This document shows positions 54,295 through 63,465 of a stretch of 64,000 nucleotides of DNA, in pieces. Within the stretch, counting starts at the first letter, position 1. Every line of letters starts with the position of its first letter. The notes under the pieces were generated by a model. The model was not told the DNA's origin and searched no databases. It was given only the letters and a program-made list of their open reading frames with translations. Position numbers and translations under genes: made by a program. Source of the stretch: Massilia mucilaginosa (GTDB lineage Bacteria; Pseudomonadota; Gammaproteobacteria; Burkholderiales; Burkholderiaceae_D); NCBI RefSeq assembly GCF_011682145.1, contig NZ_WHJH01000004.1, positions 124,001 to 188,000 on the forward strand. Reading direction: 5' to 3'.

Positions 54295-56624
54295 GGCGCG
54301 ATTCCCCAGATGGCCAGGCGCTCGATGGCGGCGCGTTCGAGCGCATCGTGCCGCGCCAGCAGCGCGGGCGCCGTGGCGAGGCGGCCGGTAAGGGAGCGCT
54401 GCGAGCGGTGGCCGGCGTCGTGCAGCTTGAGCACATCGCCAGCGAGCGCGCCGCGCTCCTGGGTTGGCAGCCAGGTAAAGGCGGCGCGCATCGCCGGCAG
54501 CGCCAGCACGAAGTCGGCGTCGTCCAGGGTGCGCACCAGCGCGTCGAGCGCCTTGACGAAGCGCGCGTCCTGGCACAGGGACTGGCGCGCCAGTGCCAGC
54601 AGGCCGGCCAGGGCGTCGCCCACCATGGCCGGCGGCAGGGAGGCGAGCAGCTCGCTGGCCAGGGTGCCGGCATCGGGATCGGCATCGCTGGCCAGCAGCA
54701 GGCCGAGCGCCGCGCCACGGCTGACGGGCGCCGCGTCCATGCTGGCTGCCACGCGCCGGCACACCGCAAGCGCGCGCAAGGCTTCGACGCCGGGCAGCGC
54801 GCTAGCGCGTGCTTCGCGCACCAGCATGGCGATGGCGCTGTAGGTGCCGACGTGGGCATCCTGCTCCATCGGGGCCACGCCGCCGCCCGCTTCCGCCAGC
54901 CACAGGGCGCGATCGAAGGCGGCGCCGATGGCCGTTTGCAGCACCGCGCTGCCGCTCACGCCAAGCGCGTCGCCGTGGCGGTACAAGGCAAACAGCACCT
55001 GCATCGGACTACCCAGCTCGCCGAAGTGCGCTTCCTGGCCGATGGCCTCGTGCAGCTCGCCGAGCAGGCGCCCGCTCACATCGGCCAGGCCGGCAAAGGC
55101 GGCGCGGTTCAGGGCGCCGGTAATGGCGCCGATCCGGCTGCTGCCGGCGGGACGCTGGCGCAGGATTTCTTCGAGGCGCGCGCGGGCCGCGTCGTGCAGG
55201 GTGGCGCCGTAGGTGGCCGCTTCGATCAGCGCGGCGCGCTGTTCGAGCGGTGCGCGCACGTCCCAGGTTTCTTGCTGGCCGCGCCCGAGCGCCAGGTTAG
55301 GGCCCGTGCTGCGGACGATGCCGGGAATGTCGAGCAGGGCCAGACGGTGCAGGGCGCGGCTGCGCGCACGCTGGGCCGGGTCGAGCAGGTCGATCCTGAC
55401 CTGGCTTGGGAGAACGATGCCGAGCGCCGCCAGTTCGGCCTCGACGGCGGCCACCAGCGGCGGCTGCGGCGTGCCGGGCGCCAGCTCGCCGACGGCGTCG
55501 CCGGCCAGCACCGCCATCACTTCCACCAGCGCGGCGTCGGTACCCGGACGCACGCGGCCCCGGTAGGTCCAGGGCAAGGGCACGTCCAGCGCCTGGCTGA
55601 CCAGGCTGCCGGCCAGCGCATCGAGCCAGTCGCTGCGCAGCGGCGCCGGGTGCGCGCGCATGCGCGCCAGGCCCATGGCGCGGCTGTGGATCGCAATCAC
55701 GTCGGCGGTGGAGGCGGGCAGCTTTTTCTCGCGCAGGCGCGCCAGCACGGTGCGCAGCAGTTCCTTGCCGGCGCCCGCCAGGCCGAGCGTCCAGGCCCAT
55801 TCGTACCAGGCGGGCGACGACATGCCGGATGCATAGCCGTCGTACGCATCGAGGCGCTTGAAGTGGTAGGGCACCAGGTAGGAGCCGTAGCGCAGGCCGG
55901 GCGCGCTCGGCGGCAGCGGCGTTTCTGGCTCGCTGGCGCAGTCGGCGGCGGGAATGGCGCGCCACAGCGCCGCCAGTGCGGGCGCATGGTAGCCGCCGCA
56001 GACCACCACTACCGGGCCGTCGTCCTGGTGCATGGCCCAGGCGATGTGGCGCGCCATCATCGCCTCGCGCGCCTGGTTGCCCGGCGAGCCGGGGTCGCCC
56101 GCGCGCAGATGGGCGAAGTGCGCATCGAGCCGGGCCGACAGTTCGTCAAACGCCAGCTCGCCCTCGAACAGATGGTCCCAGAGCGCGTCGCGGCCGTCGA
56201 TCGCCATCGCGCGGCACAATGCATCTTCGTAGGCTGCCGCCGCATCGGGAGCGTCGTCGTCGTAGCGGTTCGAGATGCACGCAAAGGCGTCGTGCCAGGC
56301 CGGCAGGTCGATGAAGCGCAGTTGCGCGCCGCACGCGCGCGCAGCCTGCATGGCCTGCCATTCGGGCGAATGCAGCGCGAACGGCGACCACGAGGCGCGC
56401 CGCTCGAGCGCGTCTTCCGCCGCCGAGAAGTAGCTGTAGATCGCCACCGGCAGCCGGTGCGGCAGCGCCAGTTCGCCAAGGCGCGCGTTGAAATCGGCCG
56501 GGCCTTCGATCAGCACGTGGCGCGGCCGCAGTTCGGCAATGCGCTGCACCGCCAGCCGCGCGCAGGCGGGGCTGAAGTGGCGCACGCCGATGATCAGCGG
56601 CTCGCGCTGCGCAACCCGTGTCAC
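54291..56624 (-). CDS. DUF5682-family protein (YehM-like)
   Basis: The 777-residue soluble protein starts at GTG 56624, overlapping the MoxR stop (GTGA). The N-terminus (IIGVRHFSPACARLAVQRI, RPRHVLIEGPADFNARLGEL) carries a His and an acidic motif reminiscent of TraB/ChaN-like folds, consistent with DUF5682. The rest is a long alpha-helical repeat-like region. Members occur with MoxR and VWA genes, and E. coli YehM is the comparison I would make. No catalytic activity is established for the family as far as I know. It is translationally linked to both neighbours. Confidence 0.82.
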   Translation of the reverse strand: MTRVAQREPLIIGVRHFSPACARLAVQRIAELRPRHVLIEGPADFNARLGELALPHRLPVAIYSYFSAAEDALERRASWSPFALHSPEWQAMQAARACGAQLRFIDLPAWHDAFACISNRYDDDAPDAAAAYEDALCRAMAIDGRDALWDHLFEGELAFDELSARLDAHFAHLRAGDPGSPGNQAREAMMARHIAWAMHQDDGPVVVVCGGYHAPALAALWRAIPAADCASEPETPLPPSAPGLRYGSYLVPYHFKRLDAYDGYASGMSSPAWYEWAWTLGLAGAGKELLRTVLARLREKKLPASTADVIAIHSRAMGLARMRAHPAPLRSDWLDALAGSLVSQALDVPLPWTYRGRVRPGTDAALVEVMAVLAGDAVGELAPGTPQPPLVAAVEAELAALGIVLPSQVRIDLLDPAQRARSRALHRLALLDIPGIVRSTGPNLALGRGQQETWDVRAPLEQRAALIEAATYGATLHDAARARLEEILRQRPAGSSRIGAITGALNRAAFAGLADVSGRLLGELHEAIGQEAHFGELGSPMQVLFALYRHGDALGVSGSAVLQTAIGAAFDRALWLAEAGGGVAPMEQDAHVGTYSAIAMLVREARASALPGVEALRALAVCRRVAASMDAAPVSRGAALGLLLASDADPDAGTLASELLASLPPAMVGDALAGLLALARQSLCQDARFVKALDALVRTLDDADFVLALPAMRAAFTWLPTQERGALAGDVLKLHDAGHRSQRSLTGRLATAPALLARHDALERAAIERLAIWGIAP

Positions 56625-57736
56625 GGCAGGCGGTGGCGCGCGTTGAAGTATTCGCGCCAGTGGTTGCCCTCGCGGCGCGCGACGCGCTGCTCGAAATAGC
56701 GGCGCAGTTTGGCGCGGTCGTCCGGATTGTCCTTGACCACGGTGCCGGCGATGCAGTCGACCAGGTCGGCCGCGTTGCCGGCGCGCTGTTCCAGGAACCA
56801 GGCGCGCACGCCGACCGCATGCGCCACGTTGACCGCTTCGGCGGTCGACATCACGGCGGCCAGCTTGTCCATGCCGTCCGGCGCGCCTTTTCCGCCGCCG
56901 GAACGCAGGTCGCGGAAGGTCGATACCAGCAGGTCCAGGATGGGGCCGGGGACGCGATGCGGAATGCCGCTGCGTTCCAGCAGGCGGGCCGAGGCTTGCT
57001 CCACCAGCGCCAGTTCGTGTCCGAAGTCGAGGATCGGGAACACGGTCTCGAAGTCGAAGCGGCGTTTCAGCGCGGCGCTCATTTCATTGACGCCGCGGTC
57101 GCGCGTATTGGCGGTGGCGATGATATTGAAGCCCTCGCGCGCATACAGCATGGCGTGCTCGTTTTCCAGTTCCGGCACCGCCATCACGCGGTCCGACAGC
57201 ATGCCGAGCAGGCAATCCTGCACTTCCAGCGGGGCGCGCGTGATTTCTTCGAAGCGCACGATCAGGCCGTCGCGCATGCCGTGGTACAGCGGCGCCGGCA
57301 CCAGCGCGCGCGGGCTCGGGCCTTCGTTGATCAAGAGCGCGTAGTTCCACGAGTACTTGATCTGGTCCTCGGTGATCGACGCGCCGCCCTGGATGGTCAG
57401 GGTCGACTGCCCGCACACGGCGGCGGCCAGCAATTCCGACAGCATGGATTTGGCGGTGCCGGGTTCGCCGACCAGCATCAGCCCGCGCCCGGTGGCCAGG
57501 GTCACCAGCATGCGCTCGATGGCGGCGACCGGCGCCACCACCTTGCGTTCGATGCCAAGGGCCTCGTCGCCGCTGATGAAAGCGCGCGCCGCGTTCAGGC
57601 TCAGGGCCCACCCCGGCGGGCGCGGCGCCTTGTCGGCCTTGGCCAGTTTGGCCAGCTCGCCCGCGTACTGGATTTCCGCCGGTGGGCGCTGCATCGCTGC
57701 GGTTTTGGTTTTGCTCATTGCTGTGGTCCGACTCAT
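56621..57736 (-). CDS. MoxR-family AAA+ ATPase (YehL-like)
   Basis: The AAA+ ATPase has 371 residues from ATG 57736; ATG 57718 is an alternative, and neither has a clear ribosome site. Walker A GEPGTAKS is at residues 90-97. Walker B is VRFEEITRA, with Glu in place of the usual Asp-Glu pair. Sensor 1 is ATANTRDRG, and ALKRRFDFE carries the arginine finger. MoxR ATPases remodel or activate partners, commonly with VWA proteins. It stands 52 bases after a DUF4132 gene and is directly coupled to the DUF5682 gene. Confidence 0.9.
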   Translation of the reverse strand: MSRTTAMSKTKTAAMQRPPAEIQYAGELAKLAKADKAPRPPGWALSLNAARAFISGDEALGIERKVVAPVAAIERMLVTLATGRGLMLVGEPGTAKSMLSELLAAAVCGQSTLTIQGGASITEDQIKYSWNYALLINEGPSPRALVPAPLYHGMRDGLIVRFEEITRAPLEVQDCLLGMLSDRVMAVPELENEHAMLYAREGFNIIATANTRDRGVNEMSAALKRRFDFETVFPILDFGHELALVEQASARLLERSGIPHRVPGPILDLLVSTFRDLRSGGGKGAPDGMDKLAAVMSTAEAVNVAHAVGVRAWFLEQRAGNAADLVDCIAGTVVKDNPDDRAKLRRYFEQRVARREGNHWREYFNARHRLP

Positions 57737-57788
57737 GAAAGGTTGTCGTGCGCCGTTTGTGGATTTGCCGAGATGATAACGTCTTTTC

Positions 57789-59744
57789 TCATGCGCGCAA
57801 GAATTCGAGATCGCGAATCAATTCACTGGCGGCGACCGGATCGAGCGTGGACAGGGTGCCGGCGACGACCTTCTTCAAGGTCTGCTGCGGATATTCGTGA
57901 ACCAGGCCCGCAATGATACCGGGGGTTATGTGCAGTTCGGCCAGGCGGCCGTCGGCGAGCGGTTTGTTGAAGGTGACGATGCTGCCGCCATCCTGCGCCG
58001 TGCCACGGCGCCAGCCCTTGTTGGCCAGTCCCAGCACGCGCCCCGTCGGCACCACCACCCCTTGCCAGCGCAGCAGCGATGTGGCCATGGTCTCTTTTTT
58101 GCTCAAGGCACGGGTGTCGCGCCCGATCTGGGCAAACGGCTGCAGCAGCTCGTAGTCGGCAAACAGCTGGCCGAAGGCTGCGGCGTCCATCGGCGGCAGG
58201 TCGAGCGCATGCGGAATACCGATGTGGAGATTGCCGCACGCAGGCGGCAGGAACTCATCGTCGCCGGCGGTGGTGGTGGCGCCATCCGGTCCGACCCGAA
58301 AGCACGCCAGAAGACGCCCGCCGTCGCTGGCGCCTGGTTCGAGTTCGTACACGCCCAGCACCAGCCGCCGCACCAGATGGCGCACCAGCGGGTGGCAGGC
58401 CAGCAGGCGCACGAACACCTCCGGCTGCCAGCGCCGCTGCGCGCACATCGCCAGTTCGAGCCGCCTGACCTGCTGCGCTGCGATGGTGCGGGCGTCCTGC
58501 TTGAGCAGCTTGAAACGCGCCACGGCCGCCTTGGCCAACGCCGCTTTGTCTTTTCTGTTCGGCTTTGGCAGGCCAGGCAGGCGCGCACCGGCGGCGTCGC
58601 GCACGTAGGGCTTGAGCGCTTCGTCGAAGCCGACGCGGAACTGGCGGGCCCCGAAGTCGAGCAGCAAGGTGCCTTGTTGGTCCAGTCCCAGGTCGGGCGC
58701 GAGACGGTCTTCCAGTTCGTCGGCGCTGAGCCGGCGCGCTGCGGCGACCTGTTCGATCTGTTCGCGCGCCTTGTCCTGCAGCGCCTTGAAGCGGACCTTT
58801 TGCGCGATCCCGTTGAGGAGCATCAGCGCGGTGTCGGTGCCGATGGCGGCCAGCGCAAGCACGCCGATGGCCGCGCGCCCGTGCTGGTTCCGGCCTGGCC
58901 AGGCCCGGATCAGCGGCGTCAGTTTGCGCGCCACGTCGTCGTTGCCCAGGAGGCCAAGGCTGGTAAAGGCCCAGTTCTCCTTGATGTCGCCGCCAGCGCG
59001 CAGCCAGGCGTTGAACAGGTCCCAGGCAAAATCGGCCAGCGACGCCGGCGTGCAGGCTTGCTGTACCTGGACGATGCCTGGGTAGATACCGTGCGACCGG
59101 GGAAACCGCAGCATCACGCCGAGCCGCTCGATCGCGTCGTCCGGCAGGGCCATGCCGGTACTGGCCAGATGCGGGCGGGCCGCGCCGCGCTTTTTCCAGA
59201 ATGCGGGCAGCGGCGCGACTGTGGCGAAATAGCGTTCGAACGGATCCTCGTCAAGCATCGCCCGCATGGCCGCACGCACCGCGTGGTCCGCGTAGCGGTC
59301 CGCCACATCCAGCAGCAACGCGGCGTGGCCGCTGGCGGCGAGCATGCGTAGCGCGCCGATGGCGTTTTCGCGCGCAGTCCCGGCCTTGCCCAGGGCCGGC
59401 GCTATCAGCGCGTACGCGGCGCGTTCCGGGTTGGCCAGCAGCCAGCGATGTGCCATGTCGCGTTCGGCCTTGCCGTTGGCGTAGATACGCGCCGCCAGTG
59501 CCACGTTGCCGGCGTCGATAATGTCTTCATTGCCTGGTTTGATCACGCGTACCGCCGAAGGCCTGCGCTTGGGAAGCTGCTTCTTCTTCGGCAGCGGCTG
59601 GCGTTGTGCGTCCAGGGGATGGGGCAGCGGCGCCAGTGCCAGCGGCTTGGAGCGCGTCATGCGAGGCGCCAGCCACGGTGGGTTCACCAGCACTGCGGGC
59701 AGGCCGGCCGAATCGCCTGCGGCTGGCCAAGGAGCGAGTTTCAT
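57789..59744 (-). CDS. DUF4132 protein, short paralogue without WGR domain
   Basis: The 651-residue protein is homologous to the C-terminal half of the 1229-residue protein encoded just upstream. Shared blocks include PFDRYF/RF-type repeats, ENWAFTSLGL/NNWAFTALGL, DELEDRLAPDLGLD and the end motif ASELIRDLEFLRA. The WGR domain and first half are absent, and a Lys/Pro-rich stretch (PKKKQLPKRRPS) stands near the N-terminus. Helical HEAT-like repeats cover about residues 80-340, followed by the DUF4132 core. ATG 59744 overlaps the upstream stop (ATGA). It arose by duplication of the neighbour. Function is unknown. Confidence 0.85.
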   Translation of the reverse strand: MKLAPWPAAGDSAGLPAVLVNPPWLAPRMTRSKPLALAPLPHPLDAQRQPLPKKKQLPKRRPSAVRVIKPGNEDIIDAGNVALAARIYANGKAERDMAHRWLLANPERAAYALIAPALGKAGTARENAIGALRMLAASGHAALLLDVADRYADHAVRAAMRAMLDEDPFERYFATVAPLPAFWKKRGAARPHLASTGMALPDDAIERLGVMLRFPRSHGIYPGIVQVQQACTPASLADFAWDLFNAWLRAGGDIKENWAFTSLGLLGNDDVARKLTPLIRAWPGRNQHGRAAIGVLALAAIGTDTALMLLNGIAQKVRFKALQDKAREQIEQVAAARRLSADELEDRLAPDLGLDQQGTLLLDFGARQFRVGFDEALKPYVRDAAGARLPGLPKPNRKDKAALAKAAVARFKLLKQDARTIAAQQVRRLELAMCAQRRWQPEVFVRLLACHPLVRHLVRRLVLGVYELEPGASDGGRLLACFRVGPDGATTTAGDDEFLPPACGNLHIGIPHALDLPPMDAAAFGQLFADYELLQPFAQIGRDTRALSKKETMATSLLRWQGVVVPTGRVLGLANKGWRRGTAQDGGSIVTFNKPLADGRLAELHITPGIIAGLVHEYPQQTLKKVVAGTLSTLDPVAASELIRDLEFLRA

Positions 59745-62700
59745 GCGCACAGTGTCTCCATGTCCCGAATCAGTTCACTGGCGGCGATGGCGCTCAAGGT
59801 CGACAGCGGCTGGCCCTTGTCGAAGCTGCTCCAGGCCCCTGCGCTGCCGATACTGACCTGTTCCATGATCTGGTCTTCCGAATCCATGATCGAGCCGAGC
59901 ATCAGACCCGGGCCGAAACGCAGTGCCACCGTGCGCCCGTCGCCGAGCGGCCGGTTGAAATCGAAGACGAAGCCGGCATCCTGCGCATCGCCGCGGTCCC
60001 ACCCCTTGTGCGCCAGTCCCAGAAGGCGCCCGACAGGCACCTCGATCCCTTCCCAGCGTGTGAGCGCGCTCGCGGCCAGTTCGTCAGCGGTCAGCGCGTA
60101 GGTGTCGCGCCCGATCTGGGCAAACGGTTGCACCAGCTCGTAGTCGGCCAGCAGCTGGCCGAAGCCGGCCGCATCCTGCGCCGGCAGGTCGAGCGCATGC
60201 GGAATGCCGATGCGGATGTTCTCGCCCTGCGGCAGTTGCCAGGTGTCGTCGGCGGCGTCGGTCAGGTCGTCATCCGGGCCGACCCGGAAGCAGCCGAGCA
60301 AGCGGCCGCCGTGGCTGGCGCCCGGTTCCATGTCGTAGGCGCCCCACACCAGCCGCTGCACCAGATGGCGCACCAGCGGGTGGCCGGCCAGGAAGCGCTG
60401 GAAGATGGCCGGCTCCCATCGCCGCTGCGCGCACATGGCCATCTCCAGCCGCAGCACCTGTTGATCCGCGATGCTGCGCGCATCCTTCTTGAGGGCCTTG
60501 AAGCGCTCCGTCGCCGCCGCCGACAGCACGGCATCGTCGCTCTTGTTCGGCTTGGGCAGGTCGGCCAGGCGTACGCCGAGCGCATCGCGCACGCACGGTT
60601 TGAGTGCTTCGTCGAAGCCGACGCGGAACTGGCGCGGGCCAAAATCGAGCAGCAGGGCGCCGTCGCCGTCGAGGCCCAGGTCGGGCGCCAGGCGGTCTTC
60701 CAGTTCGTCGGTGCTCAGATTGCGCGCTTCCGCGATCTGGCTGATCTTGTCGCGTGCATTGTCCTGCAGCGCCTTGAACTTGACCTTCTGCGCAATCCCG
60801 TTCAGCAGCATCAGGGCCAGGTCGGTGCCGATCGTGGCCAGGATGTCCAGACCGGCAATGGCGCGCGCGTTCTGGCTTTCGCCCGGCCAGGCGCGGATCA
60901 GCGGCGTGAGCTTGCGCGCGCAGTCATCGCCGCCGAACAGGCCCAGGGCCGTGAAGGCCCAGTTGTTCTTGGCGTCGCCACCGGCGTCGGCCCAGGCGCT
61001 GAACAAGTCCCAGGCGAAGCGGCTCAGGGAGTCGGGCGTGCATGCTTGCCGCACTTGATCGATACCGGCGTAGACACCGTCCGCCTGGGGAAAGCGCAGC
61101 ATCACGCCGATCAGGTCGAGCACCTCGTCGGGCAGCGGCTTGCCGTTGGCGGCCAGGTGCGGACGCGCCCAGCTGCGCGGCATCCAGAACGCCGGCAGCG
61201 CAGCGATTTTGGAAGGGAAGCGGTCGAGCGGATCTTCGTCCAGCATGGCGCGCATGGCGGTGTTGACGGCGTCCTGGCCATAGCGGCCGGCCACCGCGAT
61301 CAGCATCGCTTCGTGGCCGTTCGCGGCCAGCAGGCGCAGTGCGCTGGCGGCGGCATCGCGCGCCGCGCCAGCCTTGCCCAATGCCGGGGCGATCAGGCCG
61401 CAGGCGGCATGCTCGGGATTGGCCAGCAACCAGCTGCGCGCCATATCGCGCACGGCCCTGGACTTGAGGACGGCCAGCGCGCGCGCCACCGGCGCCGCCA
61501 GTTCCACGGCGCCGAAGTACATCGCATACTTCAATTCTTCGACCGGCCGGCGCTCGCACATCACCACCAGGCCGGCAAGGGCGTCGATCCCCATGCTGCC
61601 GATGGCGTGACCGGGCGAGTTGATGTCGTACTTCGCCATGGCTGCCCACACGGCCGCGTTGAATGGCGGCGGCAGCTTTGCGATGGCATGCACGCTGTTG
61701 GCCATTTCGTGGCCGCGTTGGCGGTAAGCTTCCCAGCACGCGACCACGCCTGCCACATCGCCGGCGGCGATCGCGGCCGCATCGTTCGGCGTTTTGAACC
61801 CCGATCCCCCGTACGTGTAGAGGATAAGACGCCGTTCGCGCAGCACGCGCTGGCGTTCGGCGTCGCTCCAGTGTTCGACTGGCGCCAGCGGCAGGGGAGC
61901 GAGCAGCAGTGCCTTGCTTGCGCCTTTCGCCCGCGCCAGCCATGGTGGGTTGGCCAGCACCGCCGGCAAGTCGCCGGTATCAGCAGCGTCGGCCGGCGCT
62001 TCCAGGCGGCCGGCAAGGCCGTCGAGCACCTTGACCGCCGCTGCGGACAGCCATGGCGTCAAGGCGGGCAAGGCTGCCAGGTGTTGCGGCACCAGTGCGG
62101 CCAGCACCGAGCGTGCCGCGCCGGGGGCGCGCTTGTCGGTGGCGATCAATTCGGCCAGGCCGGCGACGGCGGCGAGCGGCCAGCGCGCCGACGCCGACGT
62201 CAGGCGCTTGATCGCCTTTTTTGCGGTGATCGACGCCAGCGCGCGGATCGCCTCCGGCGTGCCGATGCTGGCGATGGCGTCGGCGGCCAGGTCGGCGCCG
62301 GCCCCGTCGCGCAGCGCCGCCACGGCGTCGGTGCCACGGTCCTGGATGGCGGTCGCAATCATCTGCGGCTTGTCGTACCACGCGAACAGGTAGAAGTCGT
62401 CGCACGCCTTGATCGTATCGAGGGCGCACATGCTGGCGGCGTCGCGCACCGTCAGGCGCAGCCACGCCATCGAGGTGGGGTAGACGGGACCGGACGCGGC
62501 GACGATGGCGTCCGACAGGCTCGGAGCGTCGGGCAGCAGCACGCCGAACAGCGCTTGCCGGTGCGCCGCCAGCGAAGGCAAACGGTCGCGAACCAGCTGC
62601 ACGCAGGCGTCCCATACATCTTGCGGCGCATGCGCCAGATGGGAGCGCAGTGCCAGCTCGGTTTTGCCGAACACGTTTTCGGTGGGGGCGAACCATTGCC

Positions 62701-63430
62701 CGGCATCGTCGTCGATGCAGATGCCGGGGTTGCGCAGCCCTTGCTGGCGCACGCTGATGCGTTCCATCCGCAGCAAGGTGTCGAGGGCGTACGCGATGCC
62801 TTCGCGGGCCACCAGGAAGTCGATGAAAGGCACGCCATCGGACGGCGCCAGCAGGTCGTCGAAGGTGCTCGATAGTGCCAGCAAGACGATGTCGGAGGCG
62901 GCGGAGCCGTCGCGCTGCCCGTGTTCGATGCGCTGCGCCGCCTCGTCCATCGCCGGACGCCAGCCCGACGCCGAGAGCGCGGGACTGAGTGGCGCGCATT
63001 GCCGCGCATGGGCCAGGAACAGGTTCCAGCTGGCGTCGGCGTCGATTGCGGGCGCATTGCCCGGGAAGCGGCGCGAGGGCAGGGCCAGCGCCATCATCGT
63101 GGCCGGCATGTCGATCAGCGGGGAGACGGCCAGCCAGGGGGCGATGTCGGACGCGGGCGCGGGCGCCACCACCGGCACTGGTGCCGCCGGCGCGGGCACT
63201 GGCGTTGCCGCCACTGGCGCACCGGCCCCGGTTTCCGCGTAGCCCTTGCCGGTTTTTTCGCGTATCAGCTTGGCCATCGCCGCGCCGGCCGTGGCGGCAT
63301 CCGGATGGTTCTTGGTCTGGACCTTGCCCGCCGTGCCGATCTTGCCGAAGCAGACCGTGACATCGCTGCCGTCCTGGCTCACTTCCCAAAATTTGCTGGA
63401 AACGCCATCGCTCAATTCAAATCGCAGCAT
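59741..63430 (-). CDS. WGR and DUF4132 domain protein (YehI/MolR-like)
   Basis: The 1229-residue protein has a WGR domain at about 1-75 (FWEVSQDGSDVTVCFGKIGT, KLIREKTGKGY), a fold known in PARPs and bacterial DNA-linked proteins. A Pro/Ala linker follows. Long alpha-helical HEAT-like repeats cover about 110-820, and the DUF4132 region lies at about 840-1229 (DELEDRLAPDLGLD, IGIPHALDLP, ADYELVQPFAQIGRDT, ASELIRDMETLCA). E. coli YehI has the same order of domains. WGR suggests nucleic-acid or nucleoprotein contact, but target and activity are unknown. The stop overlaps the next gene start (ATGA). Confidence 0.88.
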   Translation of the reverse strand: MLRFELSDGVSSKFWEVSQDGSDVTVCFGKIGTAGKVQTKNHPDAATAGAAMAKLIREKTGKGYAETGAGAPVAATPVPAPAAPVPVVAPAPASDIAPWLAVSPLIDMPATMMALALPSRRFPGNAPAIDADASWNLFLAHARQCAPLSPALSASGWRPAMDEAAQRIEHGQRDGSAASDIVLLALSSTFDDLLAPSDGVPFIDFLVAREGIAYALDTLLRMERISVRQQGLRNPGICIDDDAGQWFAPTENVFGKTELALRSHLAHAPQDVWDACVQLVRDRLPSLAAHRQALFGVLLPDAPSLSDAIVAASGPVYPTSMAWLRLTVRDAASMCALDTIKACDDFYLFAWYDKPQMIATAIQDRGTDAVAALRDGAGADLAADAIASIGTPEAIRALASITAKKAIKRLTSASARWPLAAVAGLAELIATDKRAPGAARSVLAALVPQHLAALPALTPWLSAAAVKVLDGLAGRLEAPADAADTGDLPAVLANPPWLARAKGASKALLLAPLPLAPVEHWSDAERQRVLRERRLILYTYGGSGFKTPNDAAAIAAGDVAGVVACWEAYRQRGHEMANSVHAIAKLPPPFNAAVWAAMAKYDINSPGHAIGSMGIDALAGLVVMCERRPVEELKYAMYFGAVELAAPVARALAVLKSRAVRDMARSWLLANPEHAACGLIAPALGKAGAARDAAASALRLLAANGHEAMLIAVAGRYGQDAVNTAMRAMLDEDPLDRFPSKIAALPAFWMPRSWARPHLAANGKPLPDEVLDLIGVMLRFPQADGVYAGIDQVRQACTPDSLSRFAWDLFSAWADAGGDAKNNWAFTALGLFGGDDCARKLTPLIRAWPGESQNARAIAGLDILATIGTDLALMLLNGIAQKVKFKALQDNARDKISQIAEARNLSTDELEDRLAPDLGLDGDGALLLDFGPRQFRVGFDEALKPCVRDALGVRLADLPKPNKSDDAVLSAAATERFKALKKDARSIADQQVLRLEMAMCAQRRWEPAIFQRFLAGHPLVRHLVQRLVWGAYDMEPGASHGGRLLGCFRVGPDDDLTDAADDTWQLPQGENIRIGIPHALDLPAQDAAGFGQLLADYELVQPFAQIGRDTYALTADELAASALTRWEGIEVPVGRLLGLAHKGWDRGDAQDAGFVFDFNRPLGDGRTVALRFGPGLMLGSIMDSEDQIMEQVSIGSAGAWSSFDKGQPLSTLSAIAASELIRDMETLCA

Positions 63431-63465
63431 CGTTCATCCCGAATGTAAAAGTATGGGCGCGCCGC

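Noticed and set aside
54087-56699. Plus-strand open frame of 870 codons opposite the VWA and DUF5682 genes
   Set aside because: It is a shadow frame of high-GC coding DNA; it lacks a ribosome site and any family pattern, while the minus-strand genes have conserved motifs and coupled starts.
59606-62875. Very long plus-strand open frame (1089 codons) opposite the DUF4132 genes
   Set aside because: It is antisense to clear DUF4132 coding sequence, is compositionally Arg/Gln/Gly-rich with no recognisable domain, and is expected in high-GC DNA from codon-position bias.
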